From Ochotona curzoniae (taxonomy: Eukaryota; Chordata; Mammalia; Lagomorpha; Ochotonidae): a stretch of DNA of 64,000 bases. Where the stretch lies: positions 248,001-312,000 of the forward strand of contig NW_024466307.1 of assembly GCF_017591425.1 (NCBI RefSeq), written 5' to 3'. This document shows, one piece after another, positions 47,940 through 64,000 of this stretch. The translations under genes and the position numbers were made by a program. The notes beneath the pieces were generated by a model. That model was not told the origin of the DNA. It did no database searches and saw only the letters and a program-made list of their open reading frames with translations. How positions within the stretch are numbered: the stretch's first letter is position 1; each line of letters begins with the position of its first letter.

Positions 47940-50499
47940 ATTGTAACATGGAAGATCCCACTTTATTATTTTAAAAAATCATCAGAATGGTAAAGCTATT
48001 TAGAACAGTTACACTCCACACTTTCAAAGTACTTTAACAATTATGCTTTGAGTCTGCAGTTGAACGAAGAAGGATCCAGTACAGGCTGGATGGGACAAGC
48101 AACTTGGAAGCCCACGGGAGCCACACAGAGGCAGCTGGGAAGCCCACTCCTGCTTCCCTTGCCTTCTCCGACCTCCTTCACAGACCCTGCTCGAGCAAAA
48201 GGCCCCAAACAGTGTGTGAACACTGCTCCTGCCACGTCCCAGGCTCACAGGGATAAACAGTCCCTACGTGTCCAATGGGTTCCAAATGCACAAAAGCACA
48301 AAAGAAAAAGGAGAATGCTTCCTTCCTGCCAGGCAGAAGAGAATGTCTATGGGTGAGAATCCTGGCAGACATTTGGGGTGGAAGCCTGAGGCTGTCAGAG
48401 GTCAGGGCTCCACCATGATCCCCGCATTCCTGAATCACCTGCACACCTGAGTGGGTGGGATGAACTCCAGTGAGAACCAGCACATTTCTTTCAAAATGTA
48501 TCTTTCTCTTTTTCTTTTTTACTACAAACACTTCCAGTAGAATCATTTCATTTACAGAATTGCAAAAGAAGACTATCATATTTAACCCAAATGCAATTAA
48601 GCAGAATGAGATCCGGATGCTGCTTCGTAAATTTCCACAATTCTAAAACAAAGCATCGACTCAGGCAGGCCTTCTTTGTGTTTACGAGGTACCAGCAGTG
48701 GCATGAAAACATTCACAGGGAGCAAAGTGCTTCTGGGATTCCCAGCAGTGGCTCTGTCTGCACTCTGCCCACCCCATCTCCCATCTTCCCATCCCACCCA
48801 TAGCTGATTGTAAAATAAAATACACATTTGAGGTATAAACTTTTCTTTTTTAAACATGACAATATAAAATGCTGACTGGGGCGCAGTGACTGACATGACC
48901 ACTTGTCTTGTTTGCCCGACTGGCATAACCACCGCAGAGGCACTTTTCTATGTAGTCAAATTATGAATGACATTTCTCTGTAATAAGGCATATTCCATGC
49001 ACATCATTTAAAGTAAATTAAAAAAATAGAAAACATTAGAGCGTGAAATCTGCGTGCATGTGACATAAGCATTTGTTTTGTATGTTCTCTCTGTACAGAA
49101 TAATAAATATCATTATATCCGATGCAAGTTATTCACTTCCAGGACTGTGCACAATAAGTGATCAGACTAACCCCATCATTAAATCACCACCTTGCATGTA
49201 TCAGGAAGACTCCATTACCACACATGGAATATGTACAGGACGCAGTCTAGGAGACTTCTGTGCTGCTACAGACCATGAGCTGGGCAGGGTAGGGGAGCAG
49301 GCTCCTGTGGGACATGGCACAGACCCGACATCCACGGCGACTGTCCCCTGCCCCCACTGCAGGTGCCCAGGCCTTCACACTCCATAGGTGCAGCGGAGGG
49401 AAGCCTCCCATGTGGACCCTTGTGCATTCCCACCTCCCTGTGTGGCTAGAGGCTGCCCATGTGCCCTGCCATGCTGCCGGTAGCCCTGTGACACAGCACA
49501 CCCTTGCAGCTGTTCCTACCACAAGAGAAACAAACCCATCTGTCACCTAAACCCAGGCACAGTGCACCCACAGTCACACTCAGTCCTGTATGCTCAGCAA
49601 GCAACACCATGTATTCTTACAAATGTCAGGAAATGAGCTCCTTCAATCCAGCCACTGATCACAGGTTAGTCCACACCCATAGTGTGGTACAGTTTCTGTC
49701 TGGAGGCAGGAAGAACAAAACTGTGTTTGTGACAAACGGGAAACAGGTCTGCGGCACACTGTACGCAACTAAAAATACAGCAGAAACATCAACTGGGGAA
49801 TACAGCTTTGAGTCTTTCTCCATCAGAACTGATGTTCTTCATGGGATTAAGACTCTAAAAAAGGTGAAATCACAGGTTACTGGGAGACATGTGACGACAC
49901 GAATCATTTAGAAATCAGCAGCAATGGGTTCTGAGTGTACAAAGCAAAAGGGTCAAAAAGGAATCTGGACACAGAGCTGACCGTCGGCCTCAGCCAGAGC
50001 CTGGCTGGTGCTTTGACATGGAGCTGTCAGCGTCAGCCAGGGCCTGGAAGGTGCCTGGACATGGAGCCATTGGCCTCACCAGAGCCCAGCCAGTGCCTGG
50101 GGCGCAGAAACACAGCCCCATGTACACTCACCTTGGTGCTTTTGTTTCATGCACAAAAGCTGAACACAGCTGAGGAGCTTCGGCCAGACCATAGGAAAGT
50201 AAAAATTCTGAAAAAGTTTCCAAAAATAAAAGCATCCATTCCTAGTTGTGACTTGAAGTTAATTTTCTTTTTCTTCTAGGAGCAAGCAAATAAAAATATA
50301 GCCATATACATGTAACTTCACATGTATTTATAGCTACACGCTAGGCAAGGAGATCTCCCCAGAAAGAGCCAGTGTGAAATGGGCATGTCCTCCCTGCTTA
50401 GCACAAGGCCACGGACAGGCTGCAGGTCCTACGTTCCAGCTCAGAGTGTCCATTTGGTTCTTCTCCAACATGGAATGTCACACAGCCCGTCTTCAGTCC
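47940..50499 (-). other. Candidate distal 3' UTR exon of CERT1
   Basis: This 2.56 kb stretch carries none of the SINEs that crowd the rest of the window. On the minus strand it starts after GTCCTTCCTCTTGCAG, a strong acceptor (AG at 50501-50500), and ends near AATAAA (47967-47962). No open frame is convincing. If joined to the donor nine bases past the CERT1 stop it would be a 3' UTR of ordinary size. The intron would lie under 50 nt after the stop, so nonsense-mediated decay would not be expected. Alternatives are an independent lncRNA or a conserved non-coding block. Confidence 0.4.
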
Positions 50500-51914
50500 C
50501 TGCAAGAGGAAGGACAGTCAGATCAGCCCAAGGTACCAAGGTGGCCATTCTCAGAACAGCTGCTTCCCATGCTGCAGACCACGGGATACACTAACTCCCT
50601 TAAAACTGCTCTATGAATGTAAAATCATTAGTCATCCATCTTTGCAACCTACCCCATAGCAACTAAGGGCAGGTATAAGACACTCCCTAAGCTGTGTGCC
50701 ACAGGGGAGCAATAGGCACCACTTCACAGACTGGCATGTCCTTCCTTACAACTAAGAATGCCAAAACTGCACTAAGGCTATGCACACAAGTGCGCCTTGT
50801 CTAGACTATTATTTATTTCCACATTGTTTCCTTCATGTATCTGAGGTAAAGGGAGATATTAAGGGAGAAGCCCCACCCAGTCTCCCACCCACCCCAGGTC
50901 CCAGATGTGGGGCATGCTCCGAGGGTCTTGCTCAAGTGGTTTTGATAGTTCACCAGTTATGAATTGTTGCCAATCTTGCCACTCCAAGCATGATGAGGTC
51001 TCTGAAGAATCCAACGATTGACATAGTCCATCTTAGAGTCTTTGTTTGCCCAGTTTTTTACTGCCAACATTCGGCTGAGGTAGCTGATTGACTTGTTCTG
51101 TCCTGTCTTTTCATGGTTAAGGTTCTGAGTCCGGCAGTTCGATTGGAGAGATCCCCAAAGAAACTTTGTCTGAGCTGTTCCCAGACCAGATTCTTGTATG
51201 TACTAGCAAGCACAGGACCCCGTATAGTCCATTGCCCCATTCAGCTGGTGGTTGCAATTGCTGGGTTGGTTCTGTTTTCAGCCCCGACTTCCACTGGAAC
51301 CAATGGGTATTGCAGTCCAGCCTGGTTTTGCCCAGCACACACTCGGCCCTCACATAAACCAGTGGGAGCTGTAGCCTAGTTGGAGCGACCCACAATAACC
51401 CCCACCAGGCCTGCCCTCTGCCCTGGTTCCCGTGCCTGCCAGTATGTGCAACAGACTAGTCCAGTCTGTCCCACATCCCATTCAGCAATCACACAGGTCA
51501 ATGGGCATTTTTCTTCTTCTTTTTTTTATTGTATTTTTGACAATCTTTACATAGTTAATTAGGGTAAAAAGGTTCAAGAGCTAAAGGGAAGTGGGTAAGA
51601 CTATTATTTCCATAGTTAATGTCAATGGGCATTTGAAGCCTAGATCCATCTAACCAACTCCACTATCCAGCCCACACAGATGTTGTTGGGTGCCTTTCTG
51701 TCTAGCCACCCCAGCCCCTGTCCTGGTTTTCGTGCTCTCCAGTGGGAGTGGTAACCCAAGAGGGAGGAGCCCACTATTTCCCTTCTAGCCTGCGCCTACT
51801 CCCAGATTACGCACTCTCCAGATGGTTCTGGGATTCAACTGGACAGAATTAGCCAGGGGGTTCATTTTCAATACCAGCTTATCCTTTTATAAAATGAGTT
51901 CACCACTTTTTTCC

Positions 51915-52160
51915 TTTTTAAAGATTTCTTTGATTTATTTGAAAGGCAGAGTCAGAGAAGGTAGAGATGGATAGAGATCTTCCAACTATTGGTTCACCTC
52001 CCAAACAACCACAATGGTCTGGGCGGGGCCAGGCCAAAGCCTGGAGTACCAGGAGCTTCTTCAGGCCTCCCCCACGTGTGCACGGTCCCAAGGACTTGTC
52101 TGTTCTCCACTGCTTTCCCAGGTGCATAAGCAGGGAGTTGGATCAGAAGTGGACAGCCAC
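51915..52160 (-). mobile_element. CSINE between the two long direct copies
   Basis: TTTAAAGATTTCTTTGATTTA to GCAGGGAGTTGGATCAGAAG in minus order. It sits at the junction of the two repeat copies. Confidence 0.85.
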
Positions 52161-53214
52161 CAACACCATCCCAGGGTCCTTGATGTGGGCCGAGCTCCAA
52201 GGGTCCTCCTGCTTAAGAGGTTTTGATAGTTCAACAAATTCTAAATTACTGTGGATCTTGCCACTCCAAGCATGATGAAATCTTTCCAGAATCCACTGGT
52301 TAACATAGTTTACCTTGGAGTATCCGTTTGTCCAGATTTTCATTGCCAACACTTGGCTGGGGTAGTTGATCAATTTGTTCTGTCCTCTGTCTTCTGTTGT
52401 GGTACCAGGTGTTCTCTGCAGACTCCAATGTACTGCCATGTCCTCCATGTGTACCTGTCTAAGCCACTGAGGAGGCCCAGCTCTGACACATGGCATTCCA
52501 CGCTCAGACCATGGAACCTGCAATTCTCTCCATGGTTGGGGTTCTGAGTCCAGTGATTCAGTTGCGGGGGATCTCCATAGAAACTTTATCTGAGGTATTT
52601 CCAGATCTGATTCTTGTGTGTGCTTGCCAATACTAGTTCTGGCATACACAGTGTCACACACAATGTTAGCTGCAATTGCTGGGTCAGCTCTGTCTTCAAT
52701 ATAAACCAATGAGTGTTGGGAGTCCAGCCCAATCCTGCCCACCATACACCAGGCCCCCCTGCAAACCAACTGGAACTGCAGCTTTGTTGGAGTAACCCTC
52801 AATGACCCCAGCCAGGCCCGCTCCCTGCCCTGGTTCCCATGCTTGCCCATTTGTACAGCAGACAGGTCCTATCTGTCCCACATCCCATTCAGCTCTCATA
52901 CATGCCAATAAGCAATGAAGCCTACTTCAACCCAACCAGCCCCACTATCCAGTGGGCAGATGCCACTCTCTGTCTAGCCGCTGCCCAGTCCTGGTTCTCA
53001 TACTCACCAGACAGTGTGGTAACCCAAGAGGGAGGTGTCCATTGTTTCCCTAATGGCCCCACTCCTACTCCTGGATCTTATCAGTTTAGCTTGACAGAAT
53101 TTGCCCCCCATGCCAGTCTCTGCCAGCTGATGCTGCAGCAAAATCCAACCAACCCACACCCACTTTGGATTGTCTATGTACAAGTAGGAGCAGTCAGTCA
53201 AGACTGGCTTTTCT

Positions 53215-53552
53215 GGGCCCAGCGCGATAGTGTAATTGTTAAGGTCCTCGCCTTGAACACGCTGGGATCCCATATGGGCACTGGTTCTAATCCCTGGCAG
53301 CTCCACTTCCCATCCAACTCCCTGCCTGTGGCCTGGGAAAGCAGTCGAGGACGGCCCAAAGCTTTGGGACCCCACACCTGCATGGGAGACCTGGAAGGAA
53401 GTTCCTGGCTCCTGGCTTCAGATTGGCTTAGCATCGGCTGTTGTGGCCACTTGGGGAGTGAAACGCTCGGAGGAAAATCTTCCTCTCTGTCTCTCCTCCT
53501 CTCTGTACATCTGCTTTTCCAATAAAATAAATAAATCTTAAAAAAAAAAAGA
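53215..53552 (+). mobile_element. Young CSINE inside the repeat field
   Basis: GGGCCCAGCGCGATAGTG to AATAAATAAATCTT plus poly(A), flanked by AAGACTGGCTTTTC and AAGATTGGCTTTCC (two mismatches) as target duplication. Confidence 0.93.
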
Positions 53553-53854
53553 AAAGATTGGCTTTCCCCTGACACAGCTCACATGCAGGGATAACAGGTG
53601 TTGTAGCCCTGCCCGGTCTGTTCTGCCCCCATCCCAGCTCTCACCCTCTCCAGTGGGAGTGGTGGTCCAGCAAGGGAGTCACACACAGCCACAAAGCCAG
53701 GTTACCCTCCTCTCCTCAGGGTCTCAACTGTGCTGAGTGCTGTGGCCCAATCTAAATGGCCTGCCTCACCTTGGCATTTGCCAGTAGGTGCTATAACCTG
53801 GCCAGGTCCAGCCCACACTCAATTCCAATTCATGCTGGTGGTGGCTACAGCCGA

Positions 53855-53882
53855 GCCCAGCCCAGCCCAGCCCAGCCCAGCT
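53855..53882. repeat. (CCCAG)5 microsatellite
   Basis: Five perfect pentamers inside the decayed array, probably a recent local expansion of the array motif. Confidence 0.85.
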
Positions 53883-55080
53883 AGCCCCCAGTTCTGACTA
53901 TCATGTGAACTGGCTTGTGTTGCCTGACCCAGCCTGACTCACACTCCATTGGTGCACAGATACGCCAGCAAGTGGTATGAACTGTCCCAGCCTGGTTCGC
54001 CCCAGACCTGAGCCAAATGTATGCCAATGGGTACCATTACCTCACCTGATCTGGGCTGTTCCCTATCATGGTTCTTGTGCTCACCTGCAGAGACTGTGTT
54101 CCAACAAAGGAGTTCCCCAAGCTCCTCCATCAGAACCTCTCCCAGTACCAGATCCTGTGCACACTGGTGGGTCCATGGGCCAGCCCTACTTAACCTACCT
54201 CTGTCCTAGCAGAAATAGAGGCCTTTCCTGACTAGTCCTCACCCATTCCAGTTTTTACTGTTGGGTGTTACTGCTCAGCCAAAGCCTGGTCCACACCTAG
54301 ACACAGCTCACACATGGCTTAGCAGGGGCAGAGACCTAGCCTAGCCCATCCTACACTCACCCAGGTTCTCACGAGCATGAGTGAGTGCTGTAGTCTGGCC
54401 CAGTATGGTGCACCCAAGACTCAGTCCACACTTGTTCTGAGGGACACTGCAGCCATGTCATGACCTGACAGCAGCCCCACTCTGGCCCTCACACTCACCC
54501 AGTGGGAACCATAGCCTAGCTAGGGCATCTCCATAGCTCCCCAACCGGGCCTACTCCCAGCCACAGATCTCATGCATGCCAGTGGTTGCTATGACCCAGC
54601 TTGGCATAGCCCCTCCTGTCTTGGCCTTTGCCTTTGGATGCTGCAGCCTGGCCTGACCAGGCTTGCCCCCAGCCCAGCTCTCACTGGTGGGTGCTATAAC
54701 ATAGCCCTACTCAGTCTGCTCCTATCCCTGGCTCATGCAGACTGACAGGTGTGACAGCCTAGCCCAGCACGACCTGTGTTCCAAACTGATTTCTGCACTT
54801 GCCAGTGAGCTAAGGTTTGCTTGGCCCTGTCTGGTCTGTCCCCTTCCAAAATCAACGCACACACTTGCTGATGGATGGAGTTACTCTTCCCAGCTTGCCT
54901 GAGTCCCAGATATGGACCACGTGCTTACCCATAGGGGAATTTCCAAAGTCCCCAGAGTCCCCAAAGTGGCTGATGGAGTAGAGGCTCCCGTCTACATGTC
55001 CAGCCCCGAGTTATCCACGTCTACCCTGCTGATCTCCCTGAGGCACTGGCCCTGCTGACATTCTGTGAAGCACTGGCGAT

Positions 55081-55660
55081 TTTGTCATCCTTCCAGCAAA
55101 CCTCAGCACTACTTCCCTGTTTGTTTGGTTTTGCTTCAATTTTAACAGATTTCATGTGCCTCTAACAGGGTTCTTTCCAAACTAGATCCTGTCCAGACAA
55201 GTTACAACCAGTTAGTATGGGTTCATTTAGGTATGAAAAAATAACTAAAATGCACACATCACACATTTCCAAATGACCTCCTGGGATACACAACCATATC
55301 TGATTTCTCTCTTTTTAATACAAGATAGTATTTCCTGCTGTGTATCCAGCCTCTTTACAGTCAGTTACAGGCTGTATCCCAAAGCATCACACATGCATGT
55401 AATTAAGAGTGGAACTTGCCTAACATTTTCAGGTAAGCTTTTCCTTGAAAAAACACGCAAGAGACATCAGCAGTCCCTGTGTCAGTTTCAGACAATCAAA
55501 TGAGTTTTTGTGCTTTAAGAAAGACACAGGTACCGCCAAGTTTTTAGAGAGAAAAAAAACGTGAAATTAATGCACGTAAGGAATATTGAAAAACTTCATG
55601 GAAATGCCTTTACTAGTTTGTGGTTCAAATGTTACAGACGAAAACAGACTCAGATTTTCT
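55081..55660. other. Intergenic or CERT1 intronic, nothing recognised
   Basis: No gene or clear repeat. It would be intronic if CERT1 uses the distal 3' UTR exon. Confidence 0.4.
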
Positions 55661-55664
55661 TTAA

Positions 55665-55945
55665 CAAAGGCCCAGCTACAGAAAAAGAGGCAATGACAGA
55701 GAATGACAAAGATCTACCAACAACTGCTTTCCTCACCAAATATCCATTAAGAGCCTGGTCTGGGGCATGCTGAAGTCAGGATCCGAGAATCAACACTTAT
55801 CTCCCAAGTGGGCAGCAGAGGCCCAAGTACTTGGGTCATCCCCCACTACTTTTCCAGGCACATTAGCAGGAAATCTGATGGAAAATGGAGCAGCAGGAAT
55901 TCAAACTGGCACTTCAGCACAGAATGCCAAACTTGCAAGTGGAGG
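55665..55945 (-). mobile_element. Diverged CSINE
   Basis: CCCAAGTACTTGGGTCATCCC, CATTAGCAGGAAATCTGATG and GGAATTCAAACTGGCAC in minus order. Confidence 0.75.
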
Positions 55946-55970
55946 GTGAGTCCACATACAACAGTGGCAA

Positions 55971-56289
55971 TTTTTTTTTTAAGATTTATTTACTTTCATT
56001 GGAAAGTCATCTTTATAAAGAAGAGAGACAGAAAGATCTTACATCTGCTGGTTTACTCCTTAAATGGTAGCAAAGGCTGGAGCTGAGCCAATCTGAAGCC
56101 AGGAGCTAGGAACTTCTGGGTCTCTCACAGAGGCACAGGGTCCCCAAAACTTAGACCGTCCTCCACTGGGTTCCCAGGCCACAAGTAGGGAAAGGGAAAT
56201 GGGAGCATCTGGGACACAAACCAGTGTCCATATGGGCTGTTGGTGCTTGGAGGTGGAGGATTAGCCAGTTGAGCCATTGCAGCAGCCCC
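55971..56289 (-). mobile_element. CSINE with target-site duplication
   Basis: TTTTAAGATTTATTTACTTTC to TTGCAGCAGCCC, flanked by ACAGTGGCAA and ACAATGGCAA. Confidence 0.9.
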
Positions 56290-56371
56290 AACAATGGCAA
56301 CCTTTTAATTTCATTTTCCATTGACATTCTGAATCACCTTATACTATACACACTTTAGAATCATGATTTAA

Positions 56372-56660
56372 GGGGCCAGCGCAGTGGCGTTAACAGACTA
56401 ATCTGCTTCCTACAGTACCTCCACTCAAGACCTGAATGCTCCATTTCTGATATAGCTCCCCGTTAATGCCCTGGCAAAGCAGTACAGGATGGCCCAGGCC
56501 TTGGGACCCACATGGAGGACCTGGAAGAAGTTCCTGGCTTAGGATCAGTTCAGCTCCCATAGATGTAACCATCTGAGGATGAAAGAGCAGATGAAAAGAT
56601 CCCCGACTTTCCTTCCTTCTCTCTGTAAAATCTACCTTTCAAATGGAAATAAATCTGAAA
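56372..56660 (+). mobile_element. CSINE
   Basis: GGGGCCAGCGCAGTGGCG to CAAATGGAAATAAATCTG, older subtype. Confidence 0.88.
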
Positions 56661-56662
56661 AC

Positions 56663-57325
56663 AAAACAAAAACAACCAAAAAAGCCACGAAAACAATTTA
56701 AAGTATCAGTAGTTATTTCATTACTGACTACATTACTTTTAGATTTAAAATATTAACTCAAGAATCTAGACTCAATGATTTAACATCTCAAGCGGTTAAG
56801 AATACTGGAAGGGTGGTCACCCATGTGCACTGTGCGTGCACAGTTTATAATACTTTAAATGTTAATTCAAGAGTTTGTAGAAACAGAATTACATAAATTG
56901 ATTCTCAAGTGATCCAAAGTATGTTTAAACTCAAAAAAATATCAACTCAAAACAACACCCAGAGAATATTTTTTGACTATATAATAAAAATTGGGCAAGC
57001 TTGCTTTTCACACACCAGTAAGGAAGCATGTAGCTATCAGCAGTGCTTTGCACTAACACTGCATACTGGCCAATCAGCACCATCCAAGGGGGCTGACACC
57101 TACATCCTCAACGCACAAACCCCAGGCAGGGGCGCAGGATCCTGAGGAGACCAACACCTATATCCTCCACACACAAACCATGGGCAGGGCTGCAGTATCA
57201 CATACAGGAATGTGTCCTTTCAAGTGTGAAATGACACAATAACACTATTCTGGTAAAAACTGGAAATATCTGTCAATGTAGAACCGACACAGTCACCAAC
57301 AGGAGACTGCAGAGACAGCAGAATG
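56663..57325. other. Nothing recognised
   Basis: AT-rich sequence with a short duplicated motif (GGCTGACACCTACATCCTC and GACCAACACCTATATCCTC at about 57,095 and 57,145) and no gene signature. Confidence 0.4.
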
Positions 57326-57329
57326 CACA

Positions 57330-57600
57330 GGAGCAGGGGCTGGACATGCAGCTGAACTCCACTTGAGATACCACCATCCCACACTGGAGTTTTTGGATAG
57401 GCAGCCTGTGGTGGCTAGTTCTTGGGTTCCTGCCATGGTCCCTAGCCTATGTGGGAGGCCTGATAGAGTTCCTGGCTCCCAGAAAGAAAAAAAAAATCAC
57501 ATATTTTTTATGTTGATGTGGACATTTAGGAATGAACTGCAGATGGGAGATTTTGGTTTCTCTTTCTGCATTCCAAAAGAAAGCAAAGTAAAACAAAACC
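57330..57600 (+). mobile_element. Diverged CSINE
   Basis: GGGGCTGGACATGCAGC, CATCCCACACTGGAG, GAGTTCCTGGCTCCC and GAACTGCAGATGGGAG in plus order, with insertions. Confidence 0.6.
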
Positions 57601-57764
57601 AACTGCTGATTGTCAAAAAAGAAAGGTAGTTTCTTCACCAGCTGCAAGAACTTCAGGTTCTAAGCACGAACACATGACACACACAGTGTACACAGTGAAC
57701 TGTCTTTTCCTTAACAACAACGAAGTGCTTGGGAGCGGGAAGAACACACCTGTATTTGCTATTT

Positions 57765-58165
57765 CAGGGGGTGGGGGTGTCGCACAATCATCACTACACC
57801 AAGCTACTTGCAATGCCTGCATCCCATACTGGAGTGTGCAGGGTTGGGTCCTGTCTTTGCTTCTGACTTTGGCTTCCTTTGCGAGGATGTGGGCCTCTGT
57901 TATCCAAATGGGAAGCTTCAACAAGTTCTGGGATCCTGAGTCATGAAGGTTCCCAAGTTCTGGGCTCCTGAGGTCTGGGATCCTGATATCCCTGAGGGTT
58001 CCTGAGGTCTGGGATCCTGAGCCCTGGGCTTCTGAATTCTGGGATCTTGAGCTCTGCGATACTGGCTTTAGCCTGGTCCAGCGCTGGATAATGTAGACAT
58101 TTGCATAATGAATCAGTGCATAGAGGACTGATTTCCCCATGTCTTTCAAATAAATTAAAATCCTC
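57765..58165 (+). mobile_element. CSINE with an internal minisatellite expansion
   Basis: The head and body (AATGCCTGCATCCCATACTGG) and the tail (GAATCAGTGCATAGAGGAC, CTTTCAAATAAATTAAAAT) of one plus-strand SINE are separated by a tandem array at 57,926-58,066, which replaces the middle of the element. Confidence 0.65.
57926..58066. repeat. Minisatellite of GGTTCCTGAGGTCTGGGATCCTGA type
   Basis: Five to six units with core TTCTGGG(A/C)TCCTGAG at irregular 20-30 bp spacing. The core resembles the CSINE motif at the same place, so it probably grew from within the SINE. Confidence 0.75.
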
Positions 58166-58369
58166 TGGAGAGACACACAAGAAACTAATGACAGTGTATA
58201 GCAGTGACATAAGTACACACAGATAATTTTGTAACATTTGGCGGGATGGAGCAAAATGGTAGGATGAGGAGATGCAACGGGTCAGTTTTACCTCATATTT
58301 TCAAAGTATTTTAATTTGTTAATTTACTGAAAACACTAAAGATTCAAGTCAGCTTCTTACATAAAGATG

Positions 58370-58690
58370 TTAAGTACAGCACTGTTGCACAGTAGAAAAT
58401 GTGGAACCAACCCAGATATAACTAAAGAGCTGGGTAATACATCTTACACATGCATATAACAGACAGCCAAGGAAAAAGGCCGCTTTATAGGTTTCATGTT
58501 TCTACATGAAAAGTTAAGATCTACCAAGGAGGGAAAAGCTTCAGAACAGTAGGTATGAGGAAACATTTTTAGCTACCAAAATACATATCAACAGATATAC
58601 AGGAAAGACCAGAAAGCACATACAAAAAAAAGCAAAGCAAAGTTTACAAAGAATTTGCACTCTGAAATTCTATGATCTGTCATGCTGAAA
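58370..58690 (+). mobile_element. Old L1 3' fragment just past CERT1 stop
   Basis: GTTGCACAGTAGAAAATGTGG, AACCAACCCAGATATAAC and the spaced motifs that follow match, in order, the 3' end of ancient mammalian L1. It lies antisense to CERT1, within about 175 bp of its stop codon. Confidence 0.55.
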
Positions 58691-58863
58691 TCTCCTTAAG
58701 TAAGCATTAGCAGAAAAATAAACAAGAAGGAGTTAAAGTTTTAGCTGTAACTATCTTCTCTGTGAGAACATCATAAAGCAAAGGCACCATATTAGTTCCT
58801 GCAGAGTCATACTGACAAAGCTAAAAACAAAAGATAAAACATACCCTTCAGTACCTGTTAATA

Positions 58864-63547
<4,684 letters not shown>

Positions 63548-63659
63548 CTAGAGGACGTATTTGTAACCATTTGAAAAGTAAACAGCAAATCCCTAGAGGC
63601 TTGAAAACAGGTCTTTTAATGTGCTTTTCAGATATCAAAAGAACAATGTACTCACTTTT

Positions 63660-63775
63660 TACTGATTTAAAAGGTACAGTGACAGAGAGAGTCAAGAGAC
63701 AGAGATCTTCCATCTACTGGTTGACTGCTCAAACACTCGTGCAGCCAGGGCGGGCCCCAAACTCCATTCAGCTCT
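63660..63775 (-). mobile_element. Truncated CSINE in CERT1 intron
   Basis: ACAGAGATCTTCCATCTACTGG and GCAGCCAGGGCGGGCCC, truncated after about 115 bp. Confidence 0.65.
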
Positions 63776-64000
63776 CCCGAGTGTTAGTGTAGGACTCAGT
63801 ACCAGAGCTGTCATCACTGCTTCCCCACTCACATGGATCTGAGCCCCTTCCCTTGGGGAAGCTAACTGCAGAGTGGAGGAGGAACAACGTGCATCTTGGA
63901 CTTCTCCGGGCTTGCTTCTGTGGCGTCAAGCTCTGGACCAAGACACGAGTAACACCTTGCAAAAGCTGAGCTAAAGCCCCTTTCCCCAACCAGCCTGTCA

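Larger units (their letters stand above)
50880..55080. repeat. 4.2 kb degenerate repeat field with two long direct copies
   Basis: Two diverged copies of a roughly 0.95-1 kb unit start near 50,880 and 52,165. Shared landmarks are GGTTTTGATAGTTCA, TCTTGCCACTCCAAGCATGATGA, TTCTGAGTCC and TCTGTCCCACATCCCATTCAGC. From about 53,000 to 55,080 the sequence is a decayed array of roughly 70-bp units of the type CCAGTGGGTGCTATAGCC...CAGCCCAGC. Two SINEs interrupt it. No coding motif is convincing. It could be the 5' UTR/monomer region of a lagomorph L1 on the minus strand, or an unclassified satellite. Confidence 0.7.

Noticed and set aside
50260..50283. Plus-strand TTTTCTTTTTCTTCTAG acceptor-like sequence
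   Set aside because: There is no open frame, exon or plus-strand gene around it, so a chance pyrimidine tract is the simpler reading.
52143..52850. 235-codon minus-strand frame
   Set aside because: It lies entirely inside the second of two diverged direct repeats and has no recognisable domain. The first copy does not preserve it. Kept only as part of the repeat finding.

Overview
This is mammalian nuclear DNA, most likely from a lagomorph. About fifty short interspersed elements here have the tRNA-derived lagomorph C-repeat (CSINE) layout: a 5' head of the type GGGCCCAGCRCRGTGGC, a body containing GGATCCCATATGGGC, and a 3' tail of the type AATAAATAAATCTT plus poly(A). The youngest copies have a body that I associate with pika (Ochotona) rather than rabbit, so pika is my best guess; the genus is inference.

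Layout. Positions 1-21,600 are intergenic, filled with CSINEs, a few old L1 3' fragments, a MIR and small tandem repeats. I found no supported gene there apart from one weak retrocopy candidate at about 8,695-9,260. A G-rich degenerate minisatellite (about 21,641-21,796) leads into a CpG-island promoter (about 21,830-22,440) with a sterol regulatory element, a CRE-like site and CCAAT boxes. HMGCR (3-hydroxy-3-methylglutaryl-CoA reductase, plus strand) runs from about 22,130 to about 41,820. It has one non-coding exon and 19 coding exons with intact splice sites. They join to 2,667 nt, an 888-residue enzyme with all catalytic, sterol-sensing, degron and phosphorylation residues. Its introns carry many SINEs. 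Intron 11 also holds a solo endogenous-retrovirus LTR (class II-like) nested inside a SINE, and a tRNA-Ile pseudogene.

From about 41,820 to 47,900 there is intergenic DNA with SINEs and small tandem repeats. From 63,547 down to 58,864 on the minus strand lie the last five coding exons of CERT1 (COL4A3BP, ceramide transfer protein), encoding residues 403-598, most of the START lipid-binding domain. A repeat-free 2.56 kb block (47,940-50,499, minus strand) with a good splice acceptor at one end and AATAAA at the other is a candidate spliced 3' UTR exon of CERT1. Between it and the stop codon lies a roughly 4.2 kb degenerate repeat field (about 50,880-55,080), including two diverged direct copies about 1.28 kb apart.

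How the genes relate. HMGCR makes mevalonate, the rate-limiting step of cholesterol synthesis, in the ER membrane. CERT1 carries ceramide from ER to Golgi for sphingomyelin synthesis. The two lipid genes converge tail to tail, as in other mammals. No undescribed multi-gene system is visible. The points worth checking are local: the HMGCR exon 13 donor, the nested LTR, the possible CERT1 3' UTR intron, the 4.2 kb repeat field, and an inverted pair of young SINEs flanking a TA/TG microsatellite.
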